Positions 25,255 to 33,728 of a DNA stretch of 64,000 nt are shown one piece after another. The notes beneath the pieces were generated by a model. It was not told where the DNA came from and did not search any database. It saw nothing but the letters and a program-made list of their open reading frames with translations. The position numbers were made by a program, and so were the translations under genes. Within the stretch, counting starts at the first letter, position 1. Every line of letters starts with the position of its first letter. Location: positions 86,503 to 150,502 of the forward strand of contig NZ_WEGI01000017.1 of assembly GCF_009604425.1 (NCBI RefSeq), written 5' to 3'. Source of the DNA: Nocardia aurantia. GTDB taxonomy: Bacteria > Actinomycetota > Actinomycetes > Mycobacteriales > Mycobacteriaceae.

Positions 25255-27594
25255 ATGTCGTCACACGTTCGGGAACCCCGTTTCGAGTACCTGTCGAGTA
25301 ATTCGACCGATTGGTATGCGCAATTGCGCAGTCCGCGAGTGCTGTTGCGGCGCTACCGGGACTGGCTCGGCGCGACGCGGGCCCGGCGGGTGGTGGCGCG
25401 GGTGCTGGCGGCCCCGCTCGTACTGGTCGCGCTCTGGTTGATCGGCGGTTCCATCGCTAACGCGAATAACGGCACATTATCCGGCGGCAGTATGTCGGCA
25501 ATCGACGGTTTGTCCTGGACGGATGTCCGAGACACCTCGGATGTCCCGTTGTCCAGCTATCTGTTCGCGACCGATTCCGGCAGTCTGCTGCACCCCGGGA
25601 CCACCGCGCTCGCGCTGGTGCTCGGGGTCGAATTCACCATTTTCATGGTCGTGGTGATCAGCGCGGTCTGGATGACCGGCTATGTGTTGAGCTTCCGCTG
25701 GCTGGACTGGCTGGGTAAACCGTTGACCGCGATCGGCGACGGTCTCACCCATCAGATCGCGACGCCGATCGTGCTGGCCGTGAGCGCCACCGCGGGCGCG
25801 TTCCTGGTGGGCTGGTTCGTGCTACGCGGATATCACGCCAAGGCGGCCCTGCAGGTGGCGGCGATGCTGGCCGTCGCGGTGCTGGGCGCCACCTACCTCG
25901 CGCACCCCCTGGCCGATGTGCTGTCCTCGGACGGCCTGCTCGCGCACGGCCGCGACGTCGGTATCACGATCGCGGCCGGCGTCACCGGTCAGGACAGTCC
26001 GCATCCCGGCGAGATCGTCGCCGGCCTGCAGGGCTCGCTGTCGGACAACTTCGCCCGGCATCCGTTGCAGGTGTGGAACTTCGGGCATGTGGTCGACGAT
26101 CGGCCCGGTTGCCGCGCGGCCTGGTCGGCGGGGGTGCGGGCGGGCAGCCAGACCCAGATCGCGAACGGGATGTCGGGCTGCGGGGACGCCTACGCGCACG
26201 CCAAGATCGACAATCCGAGTTTCGGCCAGATCGGCACCGGCCTCGTGCTGATCGTCTTCGCGACGATCCTGCTGCTGTTCCTCGCGTATCTGGCGATCAA
26301 GGTGTTCCTTGCCGCGCTGTCGTCGGTGTATCACGGCATCCTCGCCGTATTCGGTTTCGCCGCAGGCGGTTTCGTGTACGGTCCGACCCAGGTCTTCCTG
26401 ATCCGGAACCTGGTCGATCTCTTCGCCGACGCCGTGGCGATGGTCGTGTACACGGTCTTCCTGGGGGTGTACGCGCTGCTGCTCGACGCGCTGTTCCGAT
26501 CCGCGCCGGGCAGCGGCATGGCGGTGATCTTCGTCGGGGCGATGGTGCTGATCGCCGGGTTCGCGCTGTTCCGGCGGCTGGACCTGAGCATGGTCGGCGG
26601 CCAGGTGCGGGTGGTGGAGCAGATCCGGGCCGCGCTCGCCGGCCGGCCGGCCGCCGCCGGGGCCGCGTCGCCCGCGGAGATGAGCGCCGCCTCGCTGCGC
26701 TACAGCCTGTCGCCGGGGCATCTGGCCGGCCGGGCCATGGCCGGATTCAACGAACTGGGCGCGATCAACGCCAATCCGGTCACCTCGTGGGCGTTCCGGC
26801 GGCCCAACCCGCTGGCCTTCTACTCGAAACAGATGCAGCACATGAACGAACTCAACTATCGGCTGCTGCTCGGGGAAATCCCGCCCGAGGCCGCCGGCGG
26901 CTGGATGGCCCGGCTCACCGCGGGCAAGAACGCCCACGACGGCGCGGCCCGGCACGCGGTGGAGATGTTCGGCGGGCACAACTCCCGCGCCGCGGCGGCC
27001 GCGGTCACCAACGTGCTCGAACTCGGCGGCGACGGCGCCGACGCGCAGGGCGCCCTGCTGGCCGCCGGTTTCTCGCCGCGGATGGCCGAACACGCGGTCC
27101 GGGTGCATCGGCACATGCTGGACGAGGCCAAGACCAGCGACGTCACCTACGAGCCGCTGGGCGAGGCCGCCGCGGCACTGCGGCTGGCCTCCCGGACCCG
27201 GGAGTACTCGCCCGATCGGCGCGGGGCCTACACCGCGCAGGCGGCCGAGGCGGCGAGCCTGTTCGAACGCGCGGCCACCCGGCCGCTGTGGGACGACGAG
27301 CACGACGTGGATCGCGCATTCGTCGCGCGGGCACTGCATCTCGTGGACGGTCACGCCGATCTACAGGAGATCCAGCGGCGAATCCCGGTGGACCAGTGGC
27401 GGTCCGTCACCGACGACACCCGCCGCAAGGTCGGCGTCGAGATCGCGCAACGACTGAAGGAGGCCACCGACCGATTCCATTCGGACCCCACCGACGCCAA
27501 CCACGTCGCGGCGATGGAAATCGCCCGCAGCGCAATGCGTGTCGACCGTTTACTCACCACCGACCAGGCCAGTCTCAACCTGTGGACCAAATAA
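25255..27594 (+). CDS. Large polytopic membrane protein, VirB6/TrbL-like outline
   Basis: This 779-residue protein has a cytosolic start and about seven hydrophobic segments up to residue 450. An extracytoplasmic loop carries a Cys pair (PGCRAAW and MSGCGDAY) that could form a disulfide. A long soluble helical C terminus (about 330 residues) ends the chain. The arrangement of clustered helices around FLAALSSVYHGILAVFGFAAGGF and a large soluble tail recalls VirB6/TrbL channel subunits of type IV secretion. No coupling protein, VirB4 ATPase or relaxase is nearby, so the assignment is tentative. ATG 25255 is preferred over GTG 25243. Confidence 0.6.
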   Translation: MSSHVREPRFEYLSSNSTDWYAQLRSPRVLLRRYRDWLGATRARRVVARVLAAPLVLVALWLIGGSIANANNGTLSGGSMSAIDGLSWTDVRDTSDVPLSSYLFATDSGSLLHPGTTALALVLGVEFTIFMVVVISAVWMTGYVLSFRWLDWLGKPLTAIGDGLTHQIATPIVLAVSATAGAFLVGWFVLRGYHAKAALQVAAMLAVAVLGATYLAHPLADVLSSDGLLAHGRDVGITIAAGVTGQDSPHPGEIVAGLQGSLSDNFARHPLQVWNFGHVVDDRPGCRAAWSAGVRAGSQTQIANGMSGCGDAYAHAKIDNPSFGQIGTGLVLIVFATILLLFLAYLAIKVFLAALSSVYHGILAVFGFAAGGFVYGPTQVFLIRNLVDLFADAVAMVVYTVFLGVYALLLDALFRSAPGSGMAVIFVGAMVLIAGFALFRRLDLSMVGGQVRVVEQIRAALAGRPAAAGAASPAEMSAASLRYSLSPGHLAGRAMAGFNELGAINANPVTSWAFRRPNPLAFYSKQMQHMNELNYRLLLGEIPPEAAGGWMARLTAGKNAHDGAARHAVEMFGGHNSRAAAAAVTNVLELGGDGADAQGALLAAGFSPRMAEHAVRVHRHMLDEAKTSDVTYEPLGEAAAALRLASRTREYSPDRRGAYTAQAAEAASLFERAATRPLWDDEHDVDRAFVARALHLVDGHADLQEIQRRIPVDQWRSVTDDTRRKVGVEIAQRLKEATDRFHSDPTDANHVAAMEIARSAMRVDRLLTTDQASLNLWTK

Positions 27595-27630
27595 CACCAT
27601 CGCGGATGCGTCACCGATAGAGGAACCGAT

Positions 27631-29175
27631 ATGTCAACGTCGCACACCCCACCGCCGCCAACCCCCCGGACGCCGGATCGGATCGTCCGAAGCCTGGTCC
27701 CGGCCCGCATGGACCGGCTGCCGTGGACCCGGTTCCACTGGCTCGTCGTCGTGGGCCTGGGCGTGTCCTGGATCCTGGACGGACTCGAGATCCAGATCGT
27801 CAGCAGTATGGGCGGCCCGCTCGGGGACATCCGCACCCTGCATCTCAGCGCCGGACAGGTCGGCGCCACCGCCTCCTGGTATCTGGCCGGACAGGTGGTC
27901 GGCGCGCTGTTCTTCGGTCGCCTCACCGACCGGCTCGGCCGCAAGAAGCTGTTCATCCTGACGCTGGCGATCTATCTGCTCGGCAGCGGGCTGGCCGGAT
28001 TCGCCTGGAACGCTTGGTCGTTGTACCTGCTGCGGTTCCTGGCCGGAACCGGTATCGGCGGCGAGTACACCGCGATCAACTCCGCCATCGACGAGATCAT
28101 CCCGTCCCGGTACCGCGGCCGGGTCGATATCGCCGTGAACGGAACATATTGGGCCGGTGCGGCATTGGGCGCGGCGGCCAGCCTGCTCCTGTACAACGAG
28201 AATTACGTTCCGGTGCAATGGGGTTGGCGGCTGGGCTTCTTCATCGGCCCGGTGCTCGGCCTGTTCATCATCTTCCTGCGCCGCGGGATCCCGGAGAGTC
28301 CGCGCTGGCTGCTCACCCACGGCCGCGCCGACGAGGCCGAACGCACCGTCGACGAGATCGAGCACCGGCTGCACGAATACGGGGTGTCGCTACCACCGGT
28401 GGACGAGAGCAAGATGCTGGCGCTGACCGAGACCGACCGGCTCAGTTATCCGCACATGGCGCGAATCTTCTTCGGCCGCTACCCCGCTCGCTCGTTCCTC
28501 GGATTCTCGATGATGGCGACGCAGGCCTTCCTCTACAACGCCATCTTCTTCACCGAGGGCCTGGTCCTGATCCACTTCTATCACGTGTCCTCGGACCACA
28601 CCGGGTACTACTTCTTCCCGTTCGCGCTCGGCAACCTGCTCGGACCGCTACTGCTCGGGCCACTGTTCGACAGCGTCGGCCGGCGGGTGATGATCAGCGG
28701 CACCTACCTGCTGTCCGGAGTGCTGCTCCTGGGTTCGGCGTGGGCGTTCCACGCCGGAATATTGAACGCCACCACCCAGACCGTGTTCTGGTGCGTGATC
28801 TTCTTCTTCGCCTCGGCGGGCGCGTCCTCGGCGTATCTGACCGTCAGCGAGATCTTCCCGCTGGAACTGCGCGGCCAGGCCATCTCGTTCTTCTTCGCCA
28901 TCGCGCAGGGCGCCGGCGGCGTGGTCGCGCCGTACCTGTTCGGTCACCTGATCGGCGGCTCCGACAATCCGAACCCGGACCGAGTGCCCTTGACCTGGGG
29001 TTATGTCATCGGAGCGGTGACGATGATCGCCGGCGGACTGATCGCCTGGTTCTTCGGTGTCAGCGCCGAGGGCAAATCGCTGGAGGACATCGCCGATCCG
29101 CTGTCGAAGGTGGCGGAACCGGCGGACGCGGAGCGCGCGGCACCGTTGACCGCCTCCGGCGAACCCGGGGTCTGA
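27631..29175 (+). CDS. MFS transporter, sugar porter/metabolite:H+ symporter type
   Basis: This 514-residue protein has the MFS pattern with about 12 helices. GRLTDRLGRKKLF is the loop 2-3 motif, FLAGTGIGGEYTAINSAIDE the segment-4/5 signature and RGIPESPRWLL the sugar-porter signature after helix 6. It also has a long cytosolic loop with VDEIEHRL. It most resembles uptake carriers for organic acids or sugars. AGAGGAA stands five bases before ATG 27631. It follows the VirB6-like gene after 36 bp and may share its transcript. The substrate is unknown. Confidence 0.85.
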   Translation: MSTSHTPPPPTPRTPDRIVRSLVPARMDRLPWTRFHWLVVVGLGVSWILDGLEIQIVSSMGGPLGDIRTLHLSAGQVGATASWYLAGQVVGALFFGRLTDRLGRKKLFILTLAIYLLGSGLAGFAWNAWSLYLLRFLAGTGIGGEYTAINSAIDEIIPSRYRGRVDIAVNGTYWAGAALGAAASLLLYNENYVPVQWGWRLGFFIGPVLGLFIIFLRRGIPESPRWLLTHGRADEAERTVDEIEHRLHEYGVSLPPVDESKMLALTETDRLSYPHMARIFFGRYPARSFLGFSMMATQAFLYNAIFFTEGLVLIHFYHVSSDHTGYYFFPFALGNLLGPLLLGPLFDSVGRRVMISGTYLLSGVLLLGSAWAFHAGILNATTQTVFWCVIFFFASAGASSAYLTVSEIFPLELRGQAISFFFAIAQGAGGVVAPYLFGHLIGGSDNPNPDRVPLTWGYVIGAVTMIAGGLIAWFFGVSAEGKSLEDIADPLSKVAEPADAERAAPLTASGEPGV

Positions 29176-29201
29176 CGGGCCGACCGGCGCCGGGCCCGCG
29201 A

Positions 29202-29257
29202 GTGCGCGGCTCAGCGCCGGTGTTCGACGCGAATTTCGGTCCGGACCCGTCCTCCGA
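29202..29257 (-). pseudogene. Decayed 3' fragment of the DUF3052-type gene, carrying the left 30-bp repeat
   Basis: Bases 29202-29231 are identical to 33699-33728, which span the 3' end of the intact DUF3052-type gene. Similarity continues for about 22 further bases after a 7-nt deletion that would frameshift the reading (compare SGPKFA with SGLKFVRRVEHRR). Only this terminal scrap is recognisable. It marks the left boundary of the sulfur cassette. Confidence 0.65.
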
Positions 29258-29368
29258 CTCGCGGCGCGTCAGGAATCTCCGCGATCGAAACCCTCTTGTC
29301 TCCGATCCACGGCGCACACACTGGCGGTAGACGTGCGAGAAGTTTGCCGGTGGCGATGGAGATGGATC

Positions 29369-29593
29369 ATGCGAATCGAGCAGCTCGAGTACGTTCAGGC
29401 GGTCACCAGGTTGGGGTCGCTGCGGCGGGTGGCGGAGGAGCTGCATCTTTCACAGCCCGCGTTGAGTGAGACCCTGCGGAACCTGGAGCGGGAGCTGGGG
29501 GTGCAGCTGCTGGATCGACGTCGGTCGGGGGCACGGATCAGCAGTCAGCGCACTCGGGTCGATCGCATCGTGAGGGCGGTGCGCACGTGGTAG
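29369..29593 (+). pseudogene. Truncated LysR-type regulator (helix-turn-helix only)
   Basis: A perfect LysR start is present: MRIEQLEYVQAVTRLGSLRR, then VAEELHLSQPALSETLRNLERELGVQLLDRRRSGARIS. The LysR match stops after residue about 56; the following residues (SQRTRVDRIVRAVRTW) are unrelated and end at a stop. The whole effector-binding domain is missing. A 74-residue DNA-binding fragment could still be made, but it is best read as the remnant of a regulator that once controlled the sulfur genes downstream. Confidence 0.75.
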
Positions 29594-29625
29594 GGAAACC
29601 CGATCGCGACATCGAAATTGCCTGG

Positions 29626-29661
29626 TGGACAACGGTATTCGGCCGTCGTAGACTCGCTGCC
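29626..29661 (+). promoter_or_regulatory. Promoter of the sulfur-responsive leader and sfnG operon
   Basis: TGGACA (29626-29631), a 17-bp spacer and TAGACT (29649-29654) form a good promoter. Seven bases after the -10 comes ATG 29662 of the leader peptide, so that peptide would be translated from a leaderless message. Confidence 0.65.
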
Positions 29662-29784
29662 ATGGTCACCGCCCCCCATCTTCGCCGTGCCGCGAACGGC
29701 TCGTGCGCGGATCGTCGGGACCTCACCCGGCGGCGGCATCTGGATTTCATGCGCATTGCCGGGCCGGGCTGTTCTTGCCGCTGA
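29662..29784 (+). CDS. Leaderless cysteine-containing leader peptide (attenuator uORF)
   Basis: This ORF encodes 40 residues and ends LTRRRHLDFMRIAGPGCSCR. The RRH-x-D core and cysteine codons just before the stop match the short leader peptides that precede sulfur-assimilation operons in mycobacteria and streptomycetes. There, ribosome stalling at Cys codons under cysteine shortage relieves attenuation. The promoter positions the transcript start at its ATG. It ends 66 bp before sfnG. Regulation by cysteine supply is inferred from the known class. I could not identify a clear antiterminator pair in the 29785-29850 gap, which holds only a weak CGCGCC/GGCGCG hairpin. Confidence 0.72.
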   Translation: MVTAPHLRRAANGSCADRRDLTRRRHLDFMRIAGPGCSCR

Positions 29785-29850
29785 ACCCCGATCGCGCCGG
29801 GCGCGTGCGGGAAATTCGCCAACCTTTCCTCCCGACCCGATGGAGCAATT

Positions 29851-30999
29851 GTGTCCACAGCCGATGAAATCAGCGCTGTCGCAGAGCCGTTGAAATTCGC
29901 GTATTGGGTACCGAACGTGAGCGGCGGACTCGTCGTCAGCAAGATCGAACAGCGGACCGACTGGAGTTACGAGTACAACAGGAAGCTCGCCGTGCTGGCC
30001 GAGAACAACGGCTTCGAGTACGCGCTGAGCCAGGTCCGGTACATGGCGAGCTACGGCGCCGCCTATCAGCAGGAATCGACCAGCTTCAGCCTCGCTCTGC
30101 TGCTCGCCACCGAACGACTGAAGGTCATCGCCGCGGTCCATCCCGGGCTGTGGCATCCCGCGGTGCTGGCCAAACTTATCGCCACCGCCGACCACCTCTC
30201 CGGTGGCCGGGCCGCGGTGAACGTGGTGAGCGGCTGGTTCAAGGGTGAGTTCACCGCGCTCGGCGAGCCGTGGCTCGAACACGATGAACGCTACCGGCGC
30301 TCGGAGGAGTTCATCCGGGTGCTGCGCAAGAGCTGGACCGAGGACGAGGCCCAGTTCGCCGGTGACTTCTACCGCCTGCGGGGCTACGATCTCAAGCCCA
30401 AACCGGTTGCCGTGGAAGGTCGTCCGCATCCGGAGATCTTCCAGGGCGGCAACTCGACCGCCGCGCGCGCCATGGCCGGGCGGGTGTCGGACTGGTACTT
30501 CAGCAACGGCAAGGACTTCGACGGGATCACCGAGCAGATCACCGAGGTTCGCGCGTCCGCCGCCGAGCACGGGCGCAGCGTCCGGTTCGGGCTCAACGGG
30601 TTCCTCATCGCCCGCGACACCGAGGCCGAGGCGCGGGAGACGCTGCGTGAGATCGTCGCCCAGGCCGATCCCGAAGCCGTCGAAGGATTCCGGGGCGCCG
30701 TCGCGCAAGCGGGTGGTTCCACCAGCGACAAGCGTGGGATGTGGGCCGACTCCACCTTCGAGGATCTGGTCCAGTACAACGACGGATTCCGCTCCAAGCT
30801 CATCGGAACTCCGGAGCAGATCGCGCATCGGATCGTCGAGTACAAGAAGCGCGGGGTGAATCTGCTGCTGCTCGGATTCCTGCACTACCACGAGGAAGTC
30901 GAGTACTTCGGCAAGCACGTGCTGCCGATCGTGCGACAGCTGGAAGCCGAATTACTCTCCGGCGCAAGCACTCCGGAGTCGGTGGGAGCGGCGCGATGA
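29851..30999 (+). CDS. sfnG: FMNH2-dependent dimethylsulfone monooxygenase
   Basis: This 382-residue LLM-class flavin-dependent monooxygenase converts dimethylsulfone to methanesulfinate and formaldehyde with reduced FMN, a step in sulfur scavenging from dimethyl sulfide. It opens LKFAYWVPNVSGGLVVSKIE, the hallmark start of SfnG. It continues with LSQVRYMASYGAAYQ, IATADHLSGGRAAVNVVSGW and EPWLEHDERYRRSEEF, all typical of the family. GTG 29851 follows a GGAG. It is the first structural gene of a three-gene unit with 4-nt overlaps. A reduced-flavin supplier is required, but no reductase gene is in the cluster. Confidence 0.93.
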   Translation: MSTADEISAVAEPLKFAYWVPNVSGGLVVSKIEQRTDWSYEYNRKLAVLAENNGFEYALSQVRYMASYGAAYQQESTSFSLALLLATERLKVIAAVHPGLWHPAVLAKLIATADHLSGGRAAVNVVSGWFKGEFTALGEPWLEHDERYRRSEEFIRVLRKSWTEDEAQFAGDFYRLRGYDLKPKPVAVEGRPHPEIFQGGNSTAARAMAGRVSDWYFSNGKDFDGITEQITEVRASAAEHGRSVRFGLNGFLIARDTEAEARETLREIVAQADPEAVEGFRGAVAQAGGSTSDKRGMWADSTFEDLVQYNDGFRSKLIGTPEQIAHRIVEYKKRGVNLLLLGFLHYHEEVEYFGKHVLPIVRQLEAELLSGASTPESVGAAR

Positions 31000-32243
31000 C
31001 CACCGTCGAGGCGACGCCGACCACCGACGCGGAACTGGACGCGATCTTCGGACCGATCTTCGATCGGATCGCCGCCGGAGCGGTCGAACGCGAAACCGAT
31101 CGGCGGCTGCCGTTCGAAGAGGTCGACTGGCTGCGCGCGGCGAAATTCGGCGCGCTGCGGGTACCGGTCGAGTTCGGGGGCTACGGCGTGACGGTGCGCC
31201 AGCTGTTCCGGCAGCTGACGGCGCTGGCCGCCGCGGAATCGAACCTGCCGCAGGCGTTGCGGGTGCATTTCTCGTTCGTCGAGGATCAACTGCTGGCCGA
31301 GCCGGGGCCCGAACGCGAACGCCGGCTGCGCGCGGTGTCGGAGGGGACGCTGGTCGGCAACGCGATCACCGAGTCGGGCGTGGGCGCGGTGGATCACTAT
31401 CGCACCCGGCTGACCAGGGACGGCGAGCGCTGGCTGCTCAACGGCACGAAGTACTACAGCACCGGTTCGCTGTTCGCGGACTACATCCTGGTGGCGGCCG
31501 ATCGCGACGGTGAGCGAGTCGGCGTACTGGTGGACGCGAACGCCGAGGGAGTGCGTCAGCACGACGACTGGGACGGGTTCGGGCAGCGCCTCACGGCCAG
31601 CGGCACCACCGAATTCACCGATGTGGTCGTCGGCGACGATCGGGTACTCGGTCCCGGATACGGCGCGCCCGGGCCCACCTACGCGACGGCTTACCTTCAG
31701 CTGGTGCAGCTTTCGGTGCTCGCCGGGATCGCCCGGCGCGCCGAACAGGACGCCGTCGAATGGGTCGCGGTCCGCACCCGCGGCTATACGCACTCCGTGG
31801 CAGACCTGCCGCGCCGAGATCCTCTGGTGCAGCAGGTGATCGGCCGGCTGTCGGCCGCCGCGTTCGCCGCCGAGGCGAGCGTGCTCGCGGTCGCCGATGT
31901 GCTCAACGATGTGCTGGCGGCCCGAGGGCAGGACGAAACACTCGTGGTGGCAGGCGAACTCGCGGCCGCTCGCGCGCAGCTCGCGGTGATCGATCTGGTG
32001 CTGCCCGCGACCACACTCCTGTTCGAGGTCGGGGGTGCGTCGACGGTATCGCAGCGGTTGCGGCTGGATCGGCACTGGCGCAACGCCCGTACCGTCGCCG
32101 TGCACAATCCGGCGATCCAGAAGGCCCGCGCGATCGGTGATCACCTGCTCAACGGAGAGCCGTTGCCGTTCGCGTGGAGCGCGGGCGAGCGCGCGCCGGC
32201 CGCCGCCTCCGCCTCTTCGAACGGAATGGAGATCCACGCATGA
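30996..32243 (+). CDS. SfnB/DszC-type acyl-CoA-dehydrogenase-like flavin monooxygenase
   Basis: This 415-residue protein has the acyl-CoA dehydrogenase fold: FGALRVPVEFGGYGVTVRQL, then NAITESGVGAVDHYRTRL and LNGTKYYSTGSLFADYILVAA in the middle domain, then a four-helix C-terminal domain. Members linked to sfnG and dsz genes are FMNH2-dependent oxygenases acting on sulfur compounds rather than CoA thioesters. The ending with RLRLDRHWRNARTVAVHNP is typical of that group. It overlaps sfnG (ATGA) and is overlapped by the next gene. It probably oxidises an organosulfur intermediate upstream or downstream of SfnG. Confidence 0.85.
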   Translation: MTTVEATPTTDAELDAIFGPIFDRIAAGAVERETDRRLPFEEVDWLRAAKFGALRVPVEFGGYGVTVRQLFRQLTALAAAESNLPQALRVHFSFVEDQLLAEPGPERERRLRAVSEGTLVGNAITESGVGAVDHYRTRLTRDGERWLLNGTKYYSTGSLFADYILVAADRDGERVGVLVDANAEGVRQHDDWDGFGQRLTASGTTEFTDVVVGDDRVLGPGYGAPGPTYATAYLQLVQLSVLAGIARRAEQDAVEWVAVRTRGYTHSVADLPRRDPLVQQVIGRLSAAAFAAEASVLAVADVLNDVLAARGQDETLVVAGELAAARAQLAVIDLVLPATTLLFEVGGASTVSQRLRLDRHWRNARTVAVHNPAIQKARAIGDHLLNGEPLPFAWSAGERAPAAASASSNGMEIHA

Positions 32244-33616
32244 CCTCCACGCACAACTCCCGCCGCACGGCCGCGGTGATCGGGGCCGGGCAGACCGGCG
32301 TCACCGCCGCGCTGGGCCTGCTCGACGCCGGTTTCGAGGTCACCCTCCACAGTGACCGAGATCAGCGTGCGCTGCGCGACGACGTCCCGGCCACCGGAAC
32401 CGCCCTCGAGTTCGGCGAAACCCAGCAGGCCGAAACCGCCCTCGGCCTGGACACCTACACCGGCCGCGCGCCCCGGCACACCGGCCTGAGCGTGCGCATC
32501 GCCGGACCCGAGCGCGAGGAACTGATCGCCTTCGACGGGCATTTCGACGGCTACGTCGGCGTCGCCGTCGACACCCGCCTCAAGGCCGACGAACGACTCA
32601 CCACCTTCCAGGAGCGCGGCGGCCGCTTCGTCGTCGGGCAGGTCACCCCGGCGACACTCGACGGCATCGCCGCCGCGACCGATCTCACCCTGGTCGCCAC
32701 CGGCCGCGGCGGGCTGTCGGACCTGTTCGCCGTCGACGCCTCCCGCACCCCCTATTCCGCCCCGCAGCGTTCCCTGCTCACGGTCACCGTGACCGGGCTC
32801 GGGCACGACGCGTCGGTCTTCGCCCACCGCAGCCGCGCGGGCGGTGCGCACAGCGGCTTCTCCATACTCGCCGACCAGGGCGAGGGCTGGTGGGGTCCGT
32901 ATCTGCACAAGGACGCGGGACCGAGCTGGGCCTTCCTCGGCTGGGCCCGGCCCGGCAGTGACTGGGAAAAGCGTTTCGCCGCAGCCGATTCCGCTGAATC
33001 GGCATTGCGGATCGTGCGCGAGCTGTACCGCGACCACATCGACTGGGACCTGCCCGAGGTCCAGGCGGCGCAGGTCATCGCCGAGGATCCGCACTCGTGG
33101 CTGAAAGGCGCGGTGCGCCCGGTCGTCCGGTCCGGGTCCGGGCGCACGGCCGGCGGTCACGTGGTGGCCTCGCTCGGCGACACCTCCGCGGCCTACGATC
33201 CGATCGCGGGCCAGGGTGCGCAGAGCGGACTGATCCAGGCGCAGCGGCTGGTCGCGGCGGCCGCCGTGCACGACGGGTCGTTCGACGAGGACTGGATCAC
33301 CCGCCGAAACCAGGAATTCCTGGCCGCGCGCGGTGACGCGGCGAACCGGGTGACCCGCCTGTTCCTCGGCGATCCCGAATTCGCGGAGATCGGCGGGCAA
33401 CTGTTCGCGGCGGCGGCCGCCGACCCGCGCGTCGCCTCGGCGCTCGTCGGGTTGCTGCACCGCCCGCAACCGCTGTCGGACATCGGTTCCGTCGAGGCGG
33501 TGGGGGATTTCATCACCGAGGTCACCGGAGAGGACGCGGCCACCGTCCTCGCCCGCTTCCAGCCCGCCGGGCGCTTCAGCCGCTCCACCTTCGCGGGCAG
33601 CCTCACCACCGCGTAG
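32240..33616 (+). CDS. StyA-like FAD-dependent monooxygenase (group E)
   Basis: This 458-residue protein has an N-terminal Rossmann motif VIGAGQTGVTAALGLLDAGF and the fold order of styrene-monooxygenase oxygenase subunits. It also has a late GDTSAAYDPIAGQGAQSGL segment, which binds the FAD phosphate and ribityl. StyA proteins take reduced FAD from a separate reductase (StyB), and none is encoded here. The 4-nt overlap (ATGA) places it in the sfnG operon behind a cysteine-type leader. A sulfoxidation or sulfur-compound oxygenation role is therefore more likely than styrene epoxidation; this role is inferred. Confidence 0.82.
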   Translation: MTSTHNSRRTAAVIGAGQTGVTAALGLLDAGFEVTLHSDRDQRALRDDVPATGTALEFGETQQAETALGLDTYTGRAPRHTGLSVRIAGPEREELIAFDGHFDGYVGVAVDTRLKADERLTTFQERGGRFVVGQVTPATLDGIAAATDLTLVATGRGGLSDLFAVDASRTPYSAPQRSLLTVTVTGLGHDASVFAHRSRAGGAHSGFSILADQGEGWWGPYLHKDAGPSWAFLGWARPGSDWEKRFAAADSAESALRIVRELYRDHIDWDLPEVQAAQVIAEDPHSWLKGAVRPVVRSGSGRTAGGHVVASLGDTSAAYDPIAGQGAQSGLIQAQRLVAAAAVHDGSFDEDWITRRNQEFLAARGDAANRVTRLFLGDPEFAEIGGQLFAAAAADPRVASALVGLLHRPQPLSDIGSVEAVGDFITEVTGEDAATVLARFQPAGRFSRSTFAGSLTTA

Positions 33617-33654
33617 CGCCGAGGCGAACCCGCCCGAACGGGAGCGTGATGCCG

Positions 33655-33685
33655 GCCGGTGCGCTGGAAGATCCAGCGCACCGGC
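33655..33685. terminator. Bidirectional hairpin terminator
   Basis: A perfect 14-bp stem (33655-33668 with 33672-33685) has a 3-nt AGA loop and lies between the convergent StyA-like and DUF3052-type genes. There is no U-tract, as is usual for actinobacterial hairpins. Confidence 0.75.
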
Positions 33686-33698
33686 ATGTCGGCCTCGC

Positions 33699-33728
33699 GT
33701 GCGCGGCTCAGCGCCGGTGTTCGACGCG
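33699..33728. repeat. Right copy of the 30-bp direct repeat flanking the sulfur cassette
   Basis: These 30 bases are identical to 29202-29231 in the same orientation. They include the stop codon and last codons of the DUF3052-type gene on the minus strand. Confidence 0.8.
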
